Positions 7,414 through 15,026 of a DNA stretch of 27,663 nt are shown piece by piece. A program made the translations under genes and the position numbers. Source of the DNA: an uncultured Oscillibacter sp. (lineage in GTDB: Bacteria; Bacillota; Clostridia; Oscillospirales; Oscillospiraceae); NCBI GenBank assembly GCA_910587705.1, contig CAJUMX010000025.1, positions 1 through 27,663 of the forward strand, written 5' to 3'. The notes beneath the pieces were generated by a model. That model was not told where the DNA came from and ran no database searches. It was given only the letters and a program-made list of their open reading frames with translations. Each line of letters opens with the position of its first letter. Positions within the stretch are counted from its first letter, which is position 1.

Positions 7414-8968
7414 ATTCCTCTATGGGCCGAATCTCCAGATAGTAGTGCTCCCGCTCCAAATCCAGCTCCACGGAGGTGATGCCGCTGTCCGGCTCAAAGC
7501 CGAAATTCTGCCCAGCAATCTCCACATTCTCCAGATTCACCAGAGTGGCGCGCTGCCGGGTAAATGCCAGCGACGACCCCAGCTTTGTCACCAGATCGTA
7601 GCCCTGGAGCCCCTCGTTTCCCGAGCCAGAGCCGCCAAAGTCATAGCTGGGCGCTTTCCAGAAGGCGCACGTCACCTCCGCGCTCCCCCCGGCGGGCACC
7701 GTCACCGGGAAACGGAGATACAGCACCCGCTCCTGGCGCAAAGCCTCTTGGATCAGGTCGTCCAGCCGCCCGTCGGCGTAGCGGTCCATAGGCGCGTCGG
7801 AGAGGGGCCCATACTGGGCCAGTAGCTCCGCCGCCGCCCCCCGGTGCATCGCGAAGGTGACGGGTCCCTCCTCCGTAACCCAGTCCTTCCCGTACCGCTC
7901 AACAAAATCCCGGCAGGCCAAATCCAGCACCGCGTCCAAGGTGGTCTCCCGTCTAGTGACGGAGCAGGACACCCCGTCGATTTCCTCTCCCCGGTCACAG
8001 CCGCCGTCCTGGTAGCCCTGGAGGGTATATTCCCCGATGTCCTCCCCCCAAACCACCAGCAGTTTCCGCTCCGTCTCCCGCCGCATACCGTCGGGAACGA
8101 AATAGCTGTACCGCCGGAAGCCGCCGTCCCACTCGCAGCCGTTGAAGCCATAGGTAAACACGGTGGTCCTCTCCGAATCGATGGAAAAGGAAACCGCCTG
8201 GGTCGCCGCCTGATATTCCCCGTGGGGCGCTTCAAAGTCCGAGAACTCGTACACCGTCACCGGACTATCCAGCGCCGGGTCGTCTCCCAGCGCCTGTTCC
8301 CGGTACGCCCCGCTCTCCAGCAGGGCCCTGTACTCCCTCCAGCTGCTAAGGCCCGCCAGATTCAAGGTATCCGCCCCCTCCGGCCCGGCGGCGCTTTGAA
8401 AGCCCCCGGCATAGGGTCCGGCGCACAGCGCTGGCTCCACGGCCTCCCCATTCACCGTCACGGCGGGCAGGACCAGCTCCGCGAAGCTCCCGGCAAAGGG
8501 GTACAGGGCCGTCACGGTGATATCCTCCTCCGTGCCGTTGTGGAGAATAGAGGCGTCCGTCACCTCCGCCCCCCACTGCCGCCGCTCCCCGTCGGGATAG
8601 GCCCCCGGGGCGAAGTCCCAGGTGACCGTCCGCTCCGCCGTCAGCTCCGCCGGATTTTCCAGCGTGTCCAGGGGCAGCACCGGCCCGGCGTAGGATAAGA
8701 AGGCAACGCCGTCCTCCCCGCCGTCGGGAATTCCGGCATCCCCATCCATCACGCCGCCAGAGCTCCCGGTATCCGCGCCCGGGGCCATGCCGCCATAGCC
8801 CCGAAAGCCTCCGGAAGCCAGCCATCCAAAGCCCAGGCCCATCACCAGCGCCAGACACGCCGCCAGGGCCGCCCAGCGCTTCCAATCCTGCCGCCGGACC
8901 GCCAGGGCCTCTTCCACCAAGGCCGCGTCCACCAGCCCCAGGGCCCGAAACAGCCGTTCCGCTCTCAT
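7412..8968 (-). CDS. Membrane-anchored anti-sigma factor candidate
   Basis: A 518-residue single-pass membrane protein. A short cytoplasmic N-terminus (MRAERLFRALGLVDAALVEEA), of a type common next to ECF sigma genes in Oscillospiraceae, is followed by one transmembrane helix near residues 32-51 and a large extracytoplasmic part with a Gly/Asp-rich linker and beta-rich segments. The start ATG (8968) overlaps the sigma stop by four bases (ATGA), which implies translational coupling and supports a role as its regulator. No zinc-binding anti-sigma motif was seen, so the assignment rests on topology and context. An in-frame upstream extension through the sigma gene is rejected. Confidence 0.7.
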   Translation of the reverse strand: MRAERLFRALGLVDAALVEEALAVRRQDWKRWAALAACLALVMGLGFGWLASGGFRGYGGMAPGADTGSSGGVMDGDAGIPDGGEDGVAFLSYAGPVLPLDTLENPAELTAERTVTWDFAPGAYPDGERRQWGAEVTDASILHNGTEEDITVTALYPFAGSFAELVLPAVTVNGEAVEPALCAGPYAGGFQSAAGPEGADTLNLAGLSSWREYRALLESGAYREQALGDDPALDSPVTVYEFSDFEAPHGEYQAATQAVSFSIDSERTTVFTYGFNGCEWDGGFRRYSYFVPDGMRRETERKLLVVWGEDIGEYTLQGYQDGGCDRGEEIDGVSCSVTRRETTLDAVLDLACRDFVERYGKDWVTEEGPVTFAMHRGAAAELLAQYGPLSDAPMDRYADGRLDDLIQEALRQERVLYLRFPVTVPAGGSAEVTCAFWKAPSYDFGGSGSGNEGLQGYDLVTKLGSSLAFTRQRATLVNLENVEIAGQNFGFEPDSGITSVELDLEREHYYLEIRPIEE

Positions 8969-9522
8969 ACCGCGATCCCCTCCTTCTCCAGATACTCCCG
9001 CAGAGCCTTTCGGCTGCGGAACAGGGAGGACTTTACCTTTCCCTCCCCGCAGCCCAGGGCCGCCGCCACCTCCGCCACGCTCTCGCCGTACCAATAGCGC
9101 CGGAGGAACATGGCCCTTCCCTCCCGGGAAAGCCCCCAGAGGAAGGCGCTCAAGAGCTCCGCCAGCTCCCCGTCCTCCACGCTCCGCGCCCCGCCGCCGG
9201 GGGCCGGGAGGCAGTCCTCCAGCTCCCCCAGCAGCAGCTCCGCGCCGCCGCCCCGTTTTTCCGCCCCCCGGCTCTTCCAGCGGTCCAGGGACAAGTTCCG
9301 GGTAATTCGCCCCAGCCAAGTCCGAAAGGCTCCGGGCCGGGCGGGGGGAATGGCCTCCCAGGCCCGAAAGTAGGTGTCGCTGACGCACTCCTCCGCGTCC
9401 TCCCGGCTGTGAAGCAGGTTCCAGGCGATGCCGTGGAGCAGCTTCCCATACTTGCCATCCGTCTCCCGGATGGCCCGCTGGTCCCGGTTCCAGTATAGCT
9501 CAATGATCTGCCCGTCCTCCAA
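8965..9522 (-). CDS. ECF-type sigma-70 family RNA polymerase sigma factor
   Basis: A 185-residue group 4 sigma factor. Region 2 includes REDAEECVSDTYFRAW near residues 40-56, and region 4 is a helix-turn-helix near 125-175 (ESVAEVAAALGCGEGKVKSSLFRSRKAL). I choose TTG 9522, giving MEDGQIIELYW, because GGAGAGGAGG lies just upstream, homologues start at this point, and the candidate promoter (9559-9584) would start transcription downstream of the alternative ATG at 9555. The gene is probably autoregulated. A membrane anti-sigma candidate overlaps its end. The same promoter sequence precedes a serpin gene 13 kb away. Confidence 0.88.
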   Translation of the reverse strand: MEDGQIIELYWNRDQRAIRETDGKYGKLLHGIAWNLLHSREDAEECVSDTYFRAWEAIPPARPGAFRTWLGRITRNLSLDRWKSRGAEKRGGGAELLLGELEDCLPAPGGGARSVEDGELAELLSAFLWGLSREGRAMFLRRYWYGESVAEVAAALGCGEGKVKSSLFRSRKALREYLEKEGIAV

Positions 9523-9558
9523 GCGCTCCGCCTCCTCTCCAATTGTTCTGCCCATAAG

Positions 9559-9584
9559 GACGAAAAAAACCCTCCCCAGGTTTC
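9559..9584 (-). promoter_or_regulatory. ECF-type promoter of the sigma gene
   Basis: On the minus strand GAAAC (9580-9584) and CGTC (9559-9562) are separated by 17 nt, with a run of seven T just before the -10. This resembles Bacillus sigma-W/M/X promoters. The only other match I found in the window (GAAACCT, 17-nt spacer, CGTC) is at 22804-22829, upstream of the serpin gene. Confidence 0.7.
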
Positions 9585-9668
9585 GCGGCTCTTAAAAAAG
9601 TTCCGCCCCGGCGCAAAGCCGCCCCTTCGAGGGCGACGGCGTTCCTCTTTCCCCTTCGCTCCCGAGCG

Positions 9669-9699
9669 AAAAAGAGCCCCCTCCCGGACAGGAGGGGGC
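9669..9699 (-). terminator. Terminator of the proline operon
   Basis: A 9-bp GC stem (GCCCCCTCC paired with GGAGGGGGC, 9676-9684 and 9691-9699) is followed on the minus strand by TCTTTTT. It lies 6 bp after the proC stop. The remaining DNA up to the sigma promoter (9585-9668) shows nothing further of note. Confidence 0.8.
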
Positions 9700-9704
9700 C
9701 TTGC

Positions 9705-10529
9705 TCATTTCAGCTTCCCGTTCTTCTCGCAGGCGGCAATCACCGCGTCTATCACCGCGCCCCGGAAGCCCGCCTCCTCCAGCCGCCGCACCCCCTGGAT
9801 GGTGGACCCGCCGGGGGAGCACACCGCGTCCTTCAGCTCCCCGGGGTGCTTCCCGCTCTCCAGGGCCAGCCGGGCGGAGCCCACAACCATTTGAGCGGCA
9901 AACTCCAGGGCCTGGGCCCGGGGCAGCCCGCAGGCCACGCCCCCGTCTGCCAAAGCCTCTAAAAAGAGGTCCACAAAGGCCGGGCCGCAGCCCGCCACGG
10001 CGCTGCCCGCGTCCATCAGCCGCTCCGGGATGGGGGAGAAGCGCCCCGCCCCGGCCATGGCCTCCAAAAAGACCCGCTCCTCCTCTGGCCTCACGCCGGG
10101 GCCGGGGGTGTAGAGAATCATCCCCTCCCCGATGGAGCAAGGGGTGTTGGGCATGATGCGGAGGACGGGGTAATCCCCTCCCGCCATGTCCTGAATGTCC
10201 CGGATGCTCAGCCCCGCCGCCATGGAGACCAGGAGGAAGCGATCTTTCCGAACTCTTAGCTCCGGGCCGATTTCCGCCAGCAGCTCCCCCATCATCTGGG
10301 GCTTGACCCCCAGAAACATGTAGTCCGCGTTCCCCGCGATGGTCCGGTTGTTGGACAGCGAGGCCCCCAGCTCCTTGGCCAGGGCCGCCGCCTTGGCCTC
10401 CGTCCGGTTGGCCAGGAGAAGCCGCTCCCCCTCCAGCCGCCGCCGGGCCGCCCGGGCCAGGGCGCCCCCCATGTTTCCCACGCCGATGAAGCCCAGCCTG
10501 GCCCCGCCTAATTCCTTGTCCTTGCTCAT
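9705..10529 (-). CDS. proC: Pyrroline-5-carboxylate reductase
   Basis: A 274-residue NAD(P)H-dependent reductase for the last step of proline synthesis, pyrroline-5-carboxylate to proline. The Rossmann motif GFIGVGNMGGALA is at the N-terminus, VKPQMM follows, and the C-terminal signature region (AGCGPAFVDLFLEALADGG, then GSTIQGVRRLE) is intact. Length matches the family. The ATG at 10529 has GGGAG upstream; a longer frame to 10568 overlaps the preceding gene and is rejected. It is the last gene of proB-proA-DUF1963-proC, 14 bp after the DUF1963 gene. Confidence 0.95.
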   Translation of the reverse strand: MSKDKELGGARLGFIGVGNMGGALARAARRRLEGERLLLANRTEAKAAALAKELGASLSNNRTIAGNADYMFLGVKPQMMGELLAEIGPELRVRKDRFLLVSMAAGLSIRDIQDMAGGDYPVLRIMPNTPCSIGEGMILYTPGPGVRPEEERVFLEAMAGAGRFSPIPERLMDAGSAVAGCGPAFVDLFLEALADGGVACGLPRAQALEFAAQMVVGSARLALESGKHPGELKDAVCSPGGSTIQGVRRLEEAGFRGAVIDAVIAACEKNGKLK

Positions 10530-10543
10530 AGAACTCCCTTCTG

Positions 10544-11401
10544 TCAACCGCATTGCAAAACCAGCCACACCCGGTCAAATCGCCGGGCGGCCAGGTCCTC
10601 GGTTCGAATGTAGAAATAGACCCGTCCACAGTCTCCAAAATCCAGGGAAAACCGTCCCCGCTGAATGGTATCCAGCTGGAGCAGCAACCGCCAATCTTCC
10701 AGAGACGTCTCCTCCGCCTCCCGTATCTGCTCCTCTGGAATCTTCTGTCCGCCGCCCAGATTATAGCCCCGGCTCACCAGCTCGCACTCCACGGTCATGT
10801 TGCTTTGGATGATGTCGGGCCAGCCCAGAAGCCGGTGGGCGGGCCAGTCCGTTTCCTGCTTCCCCGCCGTCATGGAATACGCGGCCTCAAAGGCTTTCCG
10901 GTTCAACTCCCCCTCCGCCTTGCCCGCCGCCACCCCGGCGTCGTCGTAACCGGGAAAACGGCGCTCCATCCGTCCCCGGATGGGCAGGGCGGGAAGCCGG
11001 AACTCCTCCTCCAGCGTCTCCGAAAAATCCGCCCGCCGCAGGGCCCCTTTCTCCGAAAACCAGTACACCCGGGCGCAGCCCGCGTCCTGGGGATCATAGC
11101 CCCACCGCTGGGACCCCAGCTCGTAAAAGAAGGACAACACCCCCTCGTGGGGCAGGAGGCCGTCCCCGTCCAGCCCCGCCAGGACGGCGCAGTCGAACTG
11201 GCAGAGAAAGGCCAGGGGCCGGGGCTTCACCTCATCGTCCAGATAGGTGTCCGTCACAAAATGGGGCCACGCAAAGCCCTCCGGCAGGTCCGGCATCCCG
11301 CCGAACCGCCCGATCTCCAGGCCCTCCCCGGTGCCGATGTCCAGCCGGACGGCGCTCCGGGCCAGAGAGGTCAGGAGCGCTTTCAAATCCTCCATCGTCA
11401 C
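10544..11401 (-). CDS. DUF1963 (YwqG-like) protein inside the proline operon
   Basis: A 285-residue cytoplasmic protein of the DUF1963/YwqG family, recognised by GGMPDLPEGFAWP near the N-terminus, PLAFLCQFD, GVLSFFYE and the late LLQLDT segment. Function is not established for the family. It starts at GTG 11401, overlapping the proA stop by four bases (GTGA), or at ATG 11395; both suit translational coupling. Its place between proA and proC is unexpected and may be only a convenient insertion. No signal peptide or membrane segment is visible. Confidence 0.8.
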   Translation of the reverse strand: MTMEDLKALLTSLARSAVRLDIGTGEGLEIGRFGGMPDLPEGFAWPHFVTDTYLDDEVKPRPLAFLCQFDCAVLAGLDGDGLLPHEGVLSFFYELGSQRWGYDPQDAGCARVYWFSEKGALRRADFSETLEEEFRLPALPIRGRMERRFPGYDDAGVAAGKAEGELNRKAFEAAYSMTAGKQETDWPAHRLLGWPDIIQSNMTVECELVSRGYNLGGGQKIPEEQIREAEETSLEDWRLLLQLDTIQRGRFSLDFGDCGRVYFYIRTEDLAARRFDRVWLVLQCG

Positions 11402-12645
11402 CGCACCTGCCCCTGGCCGTAAATGACATATTTGCAGCTGGTCAGCTCCTCCAATCCCATGGGGCCCCGGGCGTGCATCTTCTGGGTAGAGATGCCGATT
11501 TCTGCCCCCAGGCCAAACTCCCCGCCGTCGGTGAAGCGGGTGGAGGCGTTGACGTACACCGCCGCCGCGTCCACCGTGTCCAGGAAGCGCTGGGCCTTGA
11601 AGTAGTTGGTGGTAATAATTGCCTCCGAGTGTCCCGTACCGTGGGCGTTGATAAACTCCACGGCCTCCTCCATGTCCTTCACCGTCCGCACGGCCAGGAT
11701 GTAGTCGTCATACTCCGCGTCCCAGTCGCTCTCGGCAGCGGGGACGGCCCGGTCTCCCAGAATTGCCAGGGCGCTTTCGTCGCACCGGAGCTCCACCCGG
11801 TTCCGGTCCAGCAGGGGCACGGTCTTTTTCAAAAACGCCTCCGCGATGTCCGCCTGGACCAGCAGACATTCCACCGCGTTGCAGACCGAGGGCCGGGAGC
11901 ACTTGGCGTTGTAGAGAATCTCCGTCCCCATGTCCAGGTCCGCCTCGCTGTCCACATAGATATGGCACACCCCTTCTCCCGTCCGAATCACCGGGACGCT
12001 GGCCTCTTTGGCAACCGCCCGGATGAGCCCCGCGCCGCCCCTGGGAATCAGCACGTCCACGTATCCGTCCAGGTGCATCAGCTCGCTGGCCGTCTCATGA
12101 CTGGTGTCCTGAACCAGGGACACGCAGTCCTCCGGCAGTCCCGCGCTTTTCAGCGCCGCGCGCATCAGCTCCGCCGCCTTCCGGTTGGAGCGGATGGCCT
12201 CCTTCCCGCCCCGGAGGATGCAGACGTTGCCGGACTTGAGGCACAGGGCGGCGGCGTCCACGGTGACGTTGGGCCGGGCCTCGAAGATAATGGCCACAAC
12301 CCCCAGGGGCACCCGCCGCCGCCCGATGATAAGGCCGTTGGGCCGGGTCTCCATCTTATCCACTTTCCCAATAGGGTCCGACAGGGCGATGACCTGCCGC
12401 ACGGCCTCCACAATGCCGGAGATCCGCTCCTCCGTCAGGGTCAGCCGGTCCAGCATGGCGGGGCGCATCCCCGCCTCCTTGGCGGCGGCCACGTCCTCCC
12501 CGTTGGCCGCCAGCCACTCCGCCGACCGCTTTGTCAAGGTCTCCGCAATGGCCTCCAGGGCGGCGTTTTTCCTGGCCGTCCCGGCGGTGGCCAGGGTATA
12601 GGACGCGGCCTTGGCCCGCCGTCCCTGTTCCTGCAATGCCGTCAT
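11398..12645 (-). CDS. proA: Glutamate-5-semialdehyde dehydrogenase (gamma-glutamyl phosphate reductase)
   Basis: A 415-residue NADPH-dependent enzyme that reduces gamma-glutamyl phosphate to glutamate-5-semialdehyde, the second step of proline synthesis. Family segments include GVVAIIFEARPNVT, SGNVCILRGGKEA, IPRGGAGLI and the active-site cysteine region CSRPSVCNAVE. The length is normal. Its ATG overlaps the proB stop (ATGA), and GGGAGG lies upstream, so ProB and ProA are made together, as expected for enzymes passing on a labile acyl phosphate. Confidence 0.97.
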   Translation of the reverse strand: MTALQEQGRRAKAASYTLATAGTARKNAALEAIAETLTKRSAEWLAANGEDVAAAKEAGMRPAMLDRLTLTEERISGIVEAVRQVIALSDPIGKVDKMETRPNGLIIGRRRVPLGVVAIIFEARPNVTVDAAALCLKSGNVCILRGGKEAIRSNRKAAELMRAALKSAGLPEDCVSLVQDTSHETASELMHLDGYVDVLIPRGGAGLIRAVAKEASVPVIRTGEGVCHIYVDSEADLDMGTEILYNAKCSRPSVCNAVECLLVQADIAEAFLKKTVPLLDRNRVELRCDESALAILGDRAVPAAESDWDAEYDDYILAVRTVKDMEEAVEFINAHGTGHSEAIITTNYFKAQRFLDTVDAAAVYVNASTRFTDGGEFGLGAEIGISTQKMHARGPMGLEELTSCKYVIYGQGQVR

Positions 12646-13454
12646 TGCGCGCCTCCCTTTCCCGCGGCAAACCGCGTCCCGATGTCCTGCCCTTCCACGA
12701 TGCCGTACAAATCCTCCGGCCTCTGGCCGTTGGTAATCACCATGTCACACCCGGCCTCCATGGCGATTTTCGCGGCGGAGAGCTTGGTGGCCATACCGCC
12801 GGTGCCCCGCCAGGTGCCCGCGCCTCCGGCCATTTCCAAAATCTCCGGCGTCAGCGCCTCCACACGGTGGAGAAGCTTCGCCTCCGGGTCCCGCTTGGGG
12901 TCAGCGTCATAAAGCCCGTCGATGTCGCTTAGGAGCACCAGCAGCTCCGCCCCGCAGAGCTCCGCCACAATGGCGGAAAGGGTGTCGTTGTCCCCCAGCA
13001 CCTTGTGGTGGCCCGTCTCAATCTCGGCGGAGGATACGGAGTCGTTCTCATTCACCACCGGGATAATACCCAGCTCCAGGAGGCTGGCAAAGGTGTTTTT
13101 CAGGTGCTCCGCCCGCACCGGGTCCTCCACGTCCTCCCCGGTGAGGAGAATCTGGGCCACGGTGCAGTTGTACTCGGAGAAGAGCTTGTCGTAAATGTGC
13201 ATCATCCGGCACTGCCCCACGGCGGCGGCGGCCTGCTTCATCCGCAGGGCCCTGGGCCGCTCGTCCAGGCCCATCCGGGCCGTGCCCACGGCGATGGCCC
13301 CGGAGGTCACCAGAATCACCTCGTGCCCCCCGCCGCTGAGATCCGCCAATACCCGGACCAGCCGCTCCATGCTCCGAAGGTCCAGACTGCCGGAGCTGTG
13401 GGTCAGGGTGGAGGTGCCCACCTTGACCACCACCCGCCGTTTCTTTTCGTTCAT
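12642..13454 (-). CDS. proB: Glutamate 5-kinase, short form without PUA domain
   Basis: A 270-residue amino-acid kinase that phosphorylates glutamate in the first, feedback-controlled step of proline synthesis. VVVKVGTSTLT opens the ATP-binding fold, and VTSGAIAVG, NENDSV and LLSDIDGLYDADP are typical. The protein stops after the kinase domain, about 100 residues shorter than E. coli ProB, so it lacks the C-terminal PUA domain; such short forms are known in some Bacillota. ATG 13454 follows GGGAGGCGG. A longer in-frame extension to 13778 runs through the promoter and a repeat and is rejected. Confidence 0.95.
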   Translation of the reverse strand: MNEKKRRVVVKVGTSTLTHSSGSLDLRSMERLVRVLADLSGGGHEVILVTSGAIAVGTARMGLDERPRALRMKQAAAAVGQCRMMHIYDKLFSEYNCTVAQILLTGEDVEDPVRAEHLKNTFASLLELGIIPVVNENDSVSSAEIETGHHKVLGDNDTLSAIVAELCGAELLVLLSDIDGLYDADPKRDPEAKLLHRVEALTPEILEMAGGAGTWRGTGGMATKLSAAKIAMEAGCDMVITNGQRPEDLYGIVEGQDIGTRFAAGKGGAQ

Positions 13455-13493
13455 AAAAGACCGCCTCCCGCCCCACGGGCCTGATTTTCCCCC

Positions 13494-13522
13494 AGTATAG
13501 CACGCCGGGGCAAAAAAGAAAA
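13494..13522 (-). promoter_or_regulatory. Promoter of the proBA operon
   Basis: On the minus strand TATACT (13494-13499) is preceded by TGC, an extended -10. The -35 is poor (TTTTCT, 13517-13522). The leader is about 34 nt, with no room for a T-box or attenuator. Confidence 0.55.
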
Positions 13523-13540
13523 GCCCGGAGAGGGCAGGAA

Positions 13541-13570
13541 ACCGGCGGACCAATCCGGTCCGCCGGTTTT
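13541..13570. terminator. Hairpin terminator between the small membrane gene and proB
   Basis: A perfect 11-bp stem (ACCGGCGGACC, loop AATCC, GGTCCGCCGGT) is followed on the plus strand by TTTT and on the minus strand by TTTCC. Given the gene order it probably ends minus-strand transcripts, although its U-tract is better on the plus strand. Its T run abuts the repeat element at 13571. Confidence 0.6.
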
Positions 13571-13735
13571 TAGAACCTGTATTCATAACCGCGGATGCCG
13601 GATGGACGAGGATTTTTCCCGTCAGACAAGGAGGTTTTCCGCAGTAATCCTGACGGATTGCAAGGGAAATCGACGCGGTATGGCGGGAAAAAGACCGGCC
13701 AGACGGCGTGCAGCGGTTGTGAATACAGGTTCTTA
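13571..13735 (-). repeat. Palindromic MITE-like element, copy 1
   Basis: A 165-bp element ending in inverted repeats AGAACCTGTATTCA (13572-13585) and its complement (13720-13733); the similarity extends about 21 bp with one mismatch. Internal inverted pairs include CCGTCAG/CTGACGG and TTTTTCCCG/CGGGAAAAA, so the whole can fold as a branched hairpin. A second copy, roughly 85-90% identical, is at 22847-23012. It encodes no transposase. The neighbouring minus-strand gene stops exactly at its edge. Confidence 0.85.
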
Positions 13736-13948
13736 TTATCCGTTCTTCTCCGCGTTTGCCTCCCGCCGCTTCCGGCACATCCGGAAGATGGTGTAATAAA
13801 ACAGGAAGGCCAAAGCCGTTCCTCCGGCCAGCTCCGCGGTGTGGAAGCCGACCACGCCGGTCAGGGCCATCTGCCCCGCGATGACCGCCGCCACCGACAA
13901 AATCCCCAGCGCGATTCCCTTCATCATATCCTTCATTGTGTTCTTCAT
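13736..13948 (-). CDS. Small membrane protein, function unknown
   Basis: A 70-residue protein with two predicted transmembrane helices (about residues 10-32, GIALGILSVAAVIAG..., and 38-56, AGGTALAFLFYYTIF) and a basic C-terminal tail (RMCRKRREANAEKNG). ATG 13948 follows GGAGGAG; a longer frame to 14017 lacks a ribosome site and crosses the promoter. The stop codon directly abuts the palindromic element. It is divergent from the tepA-like gene across an intergenic region with a dyad and direct repeats, which suggests controlled expression. I do not recognise the family. Confidence 0.65.
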   Translation of the reverse strand: MKNTMKDMMKGIALGILSVAAVIAGQMALTGVVGFHTAELAGGTALAFLFYYTIFRMCRKRREANAEKNG

Positions 13949-13987
13949 GATTTTCTCCTCCGTTTCTGTTCTCTTGGAACTGATGTC

Positions 13988-14016
13988 AGTATAGCAAACC
14001 GCCGCCGGGGCTGCCA
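13988..14016 (-). promoter_or_regulatory. Promoter of the small membrane protein gene
   Basis: TATACT (13988-13993, minus strand) preceded by TGC, an extended -10, with a weak -35 (TGGCAG, 14011-14016). Direct repeats start 10 bp upstream of the -35, an activator-like position. Confidence 0.5.
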
Positions 14017-14025
14017 TCGATCTTC

Positions 14026-14063
14026 CTTACAATTTCCCGCCGTATCTTACAATGCTGTAAGAT
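14026..14063. promoter_or_regulatory. Candidate operator: dyad plus direct repeats
   Basis: The perfect dyad ATCTTACA-ATGC-TGTAAGAT is at 14044-14063. CTTACAAT occurs at 14026-14033 and again at 14046-14053, exactly 20 bp apart (two helical turns). It lies between divergent genes. A possible plus-strand promoter (TGTAAG 14056-14061, TAATTT 14079-14084) overlaps the dyad. The regulator is unknown. Confidence 0.55.
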
Positions 14064-14103
14064 TCCGCCGGGTGCGGGTAATTTCCGAAAAACCGCAAAA
14101 GCT

Positions 14104-14122
14104 ACCTTCACGAAAGGAAGGT
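14104..14122 (+). promoter_or_regulatory. Hairpin covering the ribosome site of the tepA-like gene
   Basis: ACCTTC (14104-14109) can pair with GAAGGT (14117-14122) across a 7-nt loop. The 3' arm contains the Shine-Dalgarno GGAAGG, nine bases before ATG 14131, so the stem could limit translation. Confidence 0.4.
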
Positions 14123-14130
14123 TGCTGACT

Positions 14131-14844
14131 ATGACCAAACCCACCAAGCCCACCGAACCGGAAAACGATACACAGAAGGAGGCCGTCCAGTCCATCCTGG
14201 ACTTCGGTTCCGCCATGACGGCCACGCCCCACGGAAATCTCTACTGCCTCACCATCATCGGCCAGATCGAGGGCCACATGGCCGCCGACGACCGGGCCAA
14301 AACCACCAAGTACGAGCACGTCCTCCCCCTCCTTGCCAAGCTGGAGGAGTCCAGCGAAATCGCGGGGGTCCTCTTCCTCCTCAACACCGTGGGCGGAGAC
14401 GTGGAGGCGGGCCTTGCCATCGCGGAGCTCATCGCCGGCATGACCAAGCCCACCGTCTCCATCGTCCTGGGGGGAAGCCACTCCATCGGCGTGCCCCTGG
14501 CGGTGGCCGCAAGGCGGAGCTTCGCCGTGCCCTCCGCCGCCATGACCATCCACCCCGTCCGCATGAGCGGCACCGTTATCGCCGCCCCCCAGACCTACAG
14601 CTACTTCCAGCGGCTCCAGGACCGGATCGTGGCCTTCGTCGCCGGGCACAGCCACATCTCCGCCGGGGACTTCCAGGACCTGATGCTGAAAAAGGACGAC
14701 ATGGCCGCGGACGTTGGAAGCGTCGTCTACGGCGAGGAGGCGGTGCGCCTGGGCCTTATCGACGAAATCGGCGGCCTCTCCGACGGGCTCCAATGGCTCT
14801 ATGGGGAGATTGACGAGGGAAAGAAAAAGCGGAAGAAGAAATAA
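14131..14844 (+). CDS. tepA: ClpP-fold serine protease, TepA/YmfB-like
   Basis: A 237-residue member of the ClpP/crotonase fold closest to Bacillus TepA (YmfB, about 245 residues), annotated as a translocation-enhancing protein. LNTVGGDVEAGLAIAEL precedes the nucleophile elbow GGSHSIG (likely S118), and MTIHPVRM carries the catalytic His (H141). An aspartate should complete the triad near LGLIDEIGG. There is no signal peptide, so it is cytoplasmic or membrane-associated. The C-terminus is a lysine-rich tail (KKKRKKK), possibly for membrane or nucleic-acid contact. ATG 14131 is preferred to TTG 14122, which overlaps the ribosome site. The usual ftsK neighbour is absent. Confidence 0.85.
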   Translation: MTKPTKPTEPENDTQKEAVQSILDFGSAMTATPHGNLYCLTIIGQIEGHMAADDRAKTTKYEHVLPLLAKLEESSEIAGVLFLLNTVGGDVEAGLAIAELIAGMTKPTVSIVLGGSHSIGVPLAVAARRSFAVPSAAMTIHPVRMSGTVIAAPQTYSYFQRLQDRIVAFVAGHSHISAGDFQDLMLKKDDMAADVGSVVYGEEAVRLGLIDEIGGLSDGLQWLYGEIDEGKKKRKKK

Positions 14845-14880
14845 CCCCTGTTCCCCGGAGGCATGGCATTTTCGGAAACA

Positions 14881-14960
14881 CGGGCCGCCGAAGGCGGCGG
14901 CCCCTACGCGGCGTTCTACCGATGGACAAAACCGTAGGGGCCGCCCCCCTGGGCGGCCCG
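14881..14960. repeat. REP-like nested palindrome (GGCGGCGGCCCCTAC family)
   Basis: An 80-bp imperfect palindrome. Outer arms CGGGCCGCC and GGGCGGCCCG enclose inner arms GGCGGCCCCTACG (14896-14908) and CGTAGGGGCCGCC (14933-14945). The segment GGCGGCGGCCCCTACG...TTCTACCGATGGA recurs in variant form at 25706-25740 and 25804-25834. It follows the tepA-like gene, whose transcript it may end or stabilise. The rest of 14845-15087 is AT-rich and holds the next promoter. Confidence 0.75.
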
Positions 14961-15026
14961 TTTCCCCCTCCAATGCCGCGCCAAAGGAAACAATAATATT
15001 TTTATCCGTCATTTAGTAAAATATAC

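Noticed and set aside
10600..10620. GGTTCGAAT resembling a tRNA T-loop
   Set aside because: It lies inside the DUF1963 coding sequence, with no acceptor or anticodon stems around it.
14050..14063. TACA...TGTA dyad as a CopY/BlaI-type operator
   Set aside because: The half-sites are 4 bp apart instead of 2, and no copper or beta-lactam gene is near.
13595..14128. Plus-strand frames running through the palindromic element, similar in both copies
   Set aside because: The frame is open in both copies only because the DNA is repeated; most base differences change the amino acid, there is no ribosome site, and the inverted structure explains the conservation.
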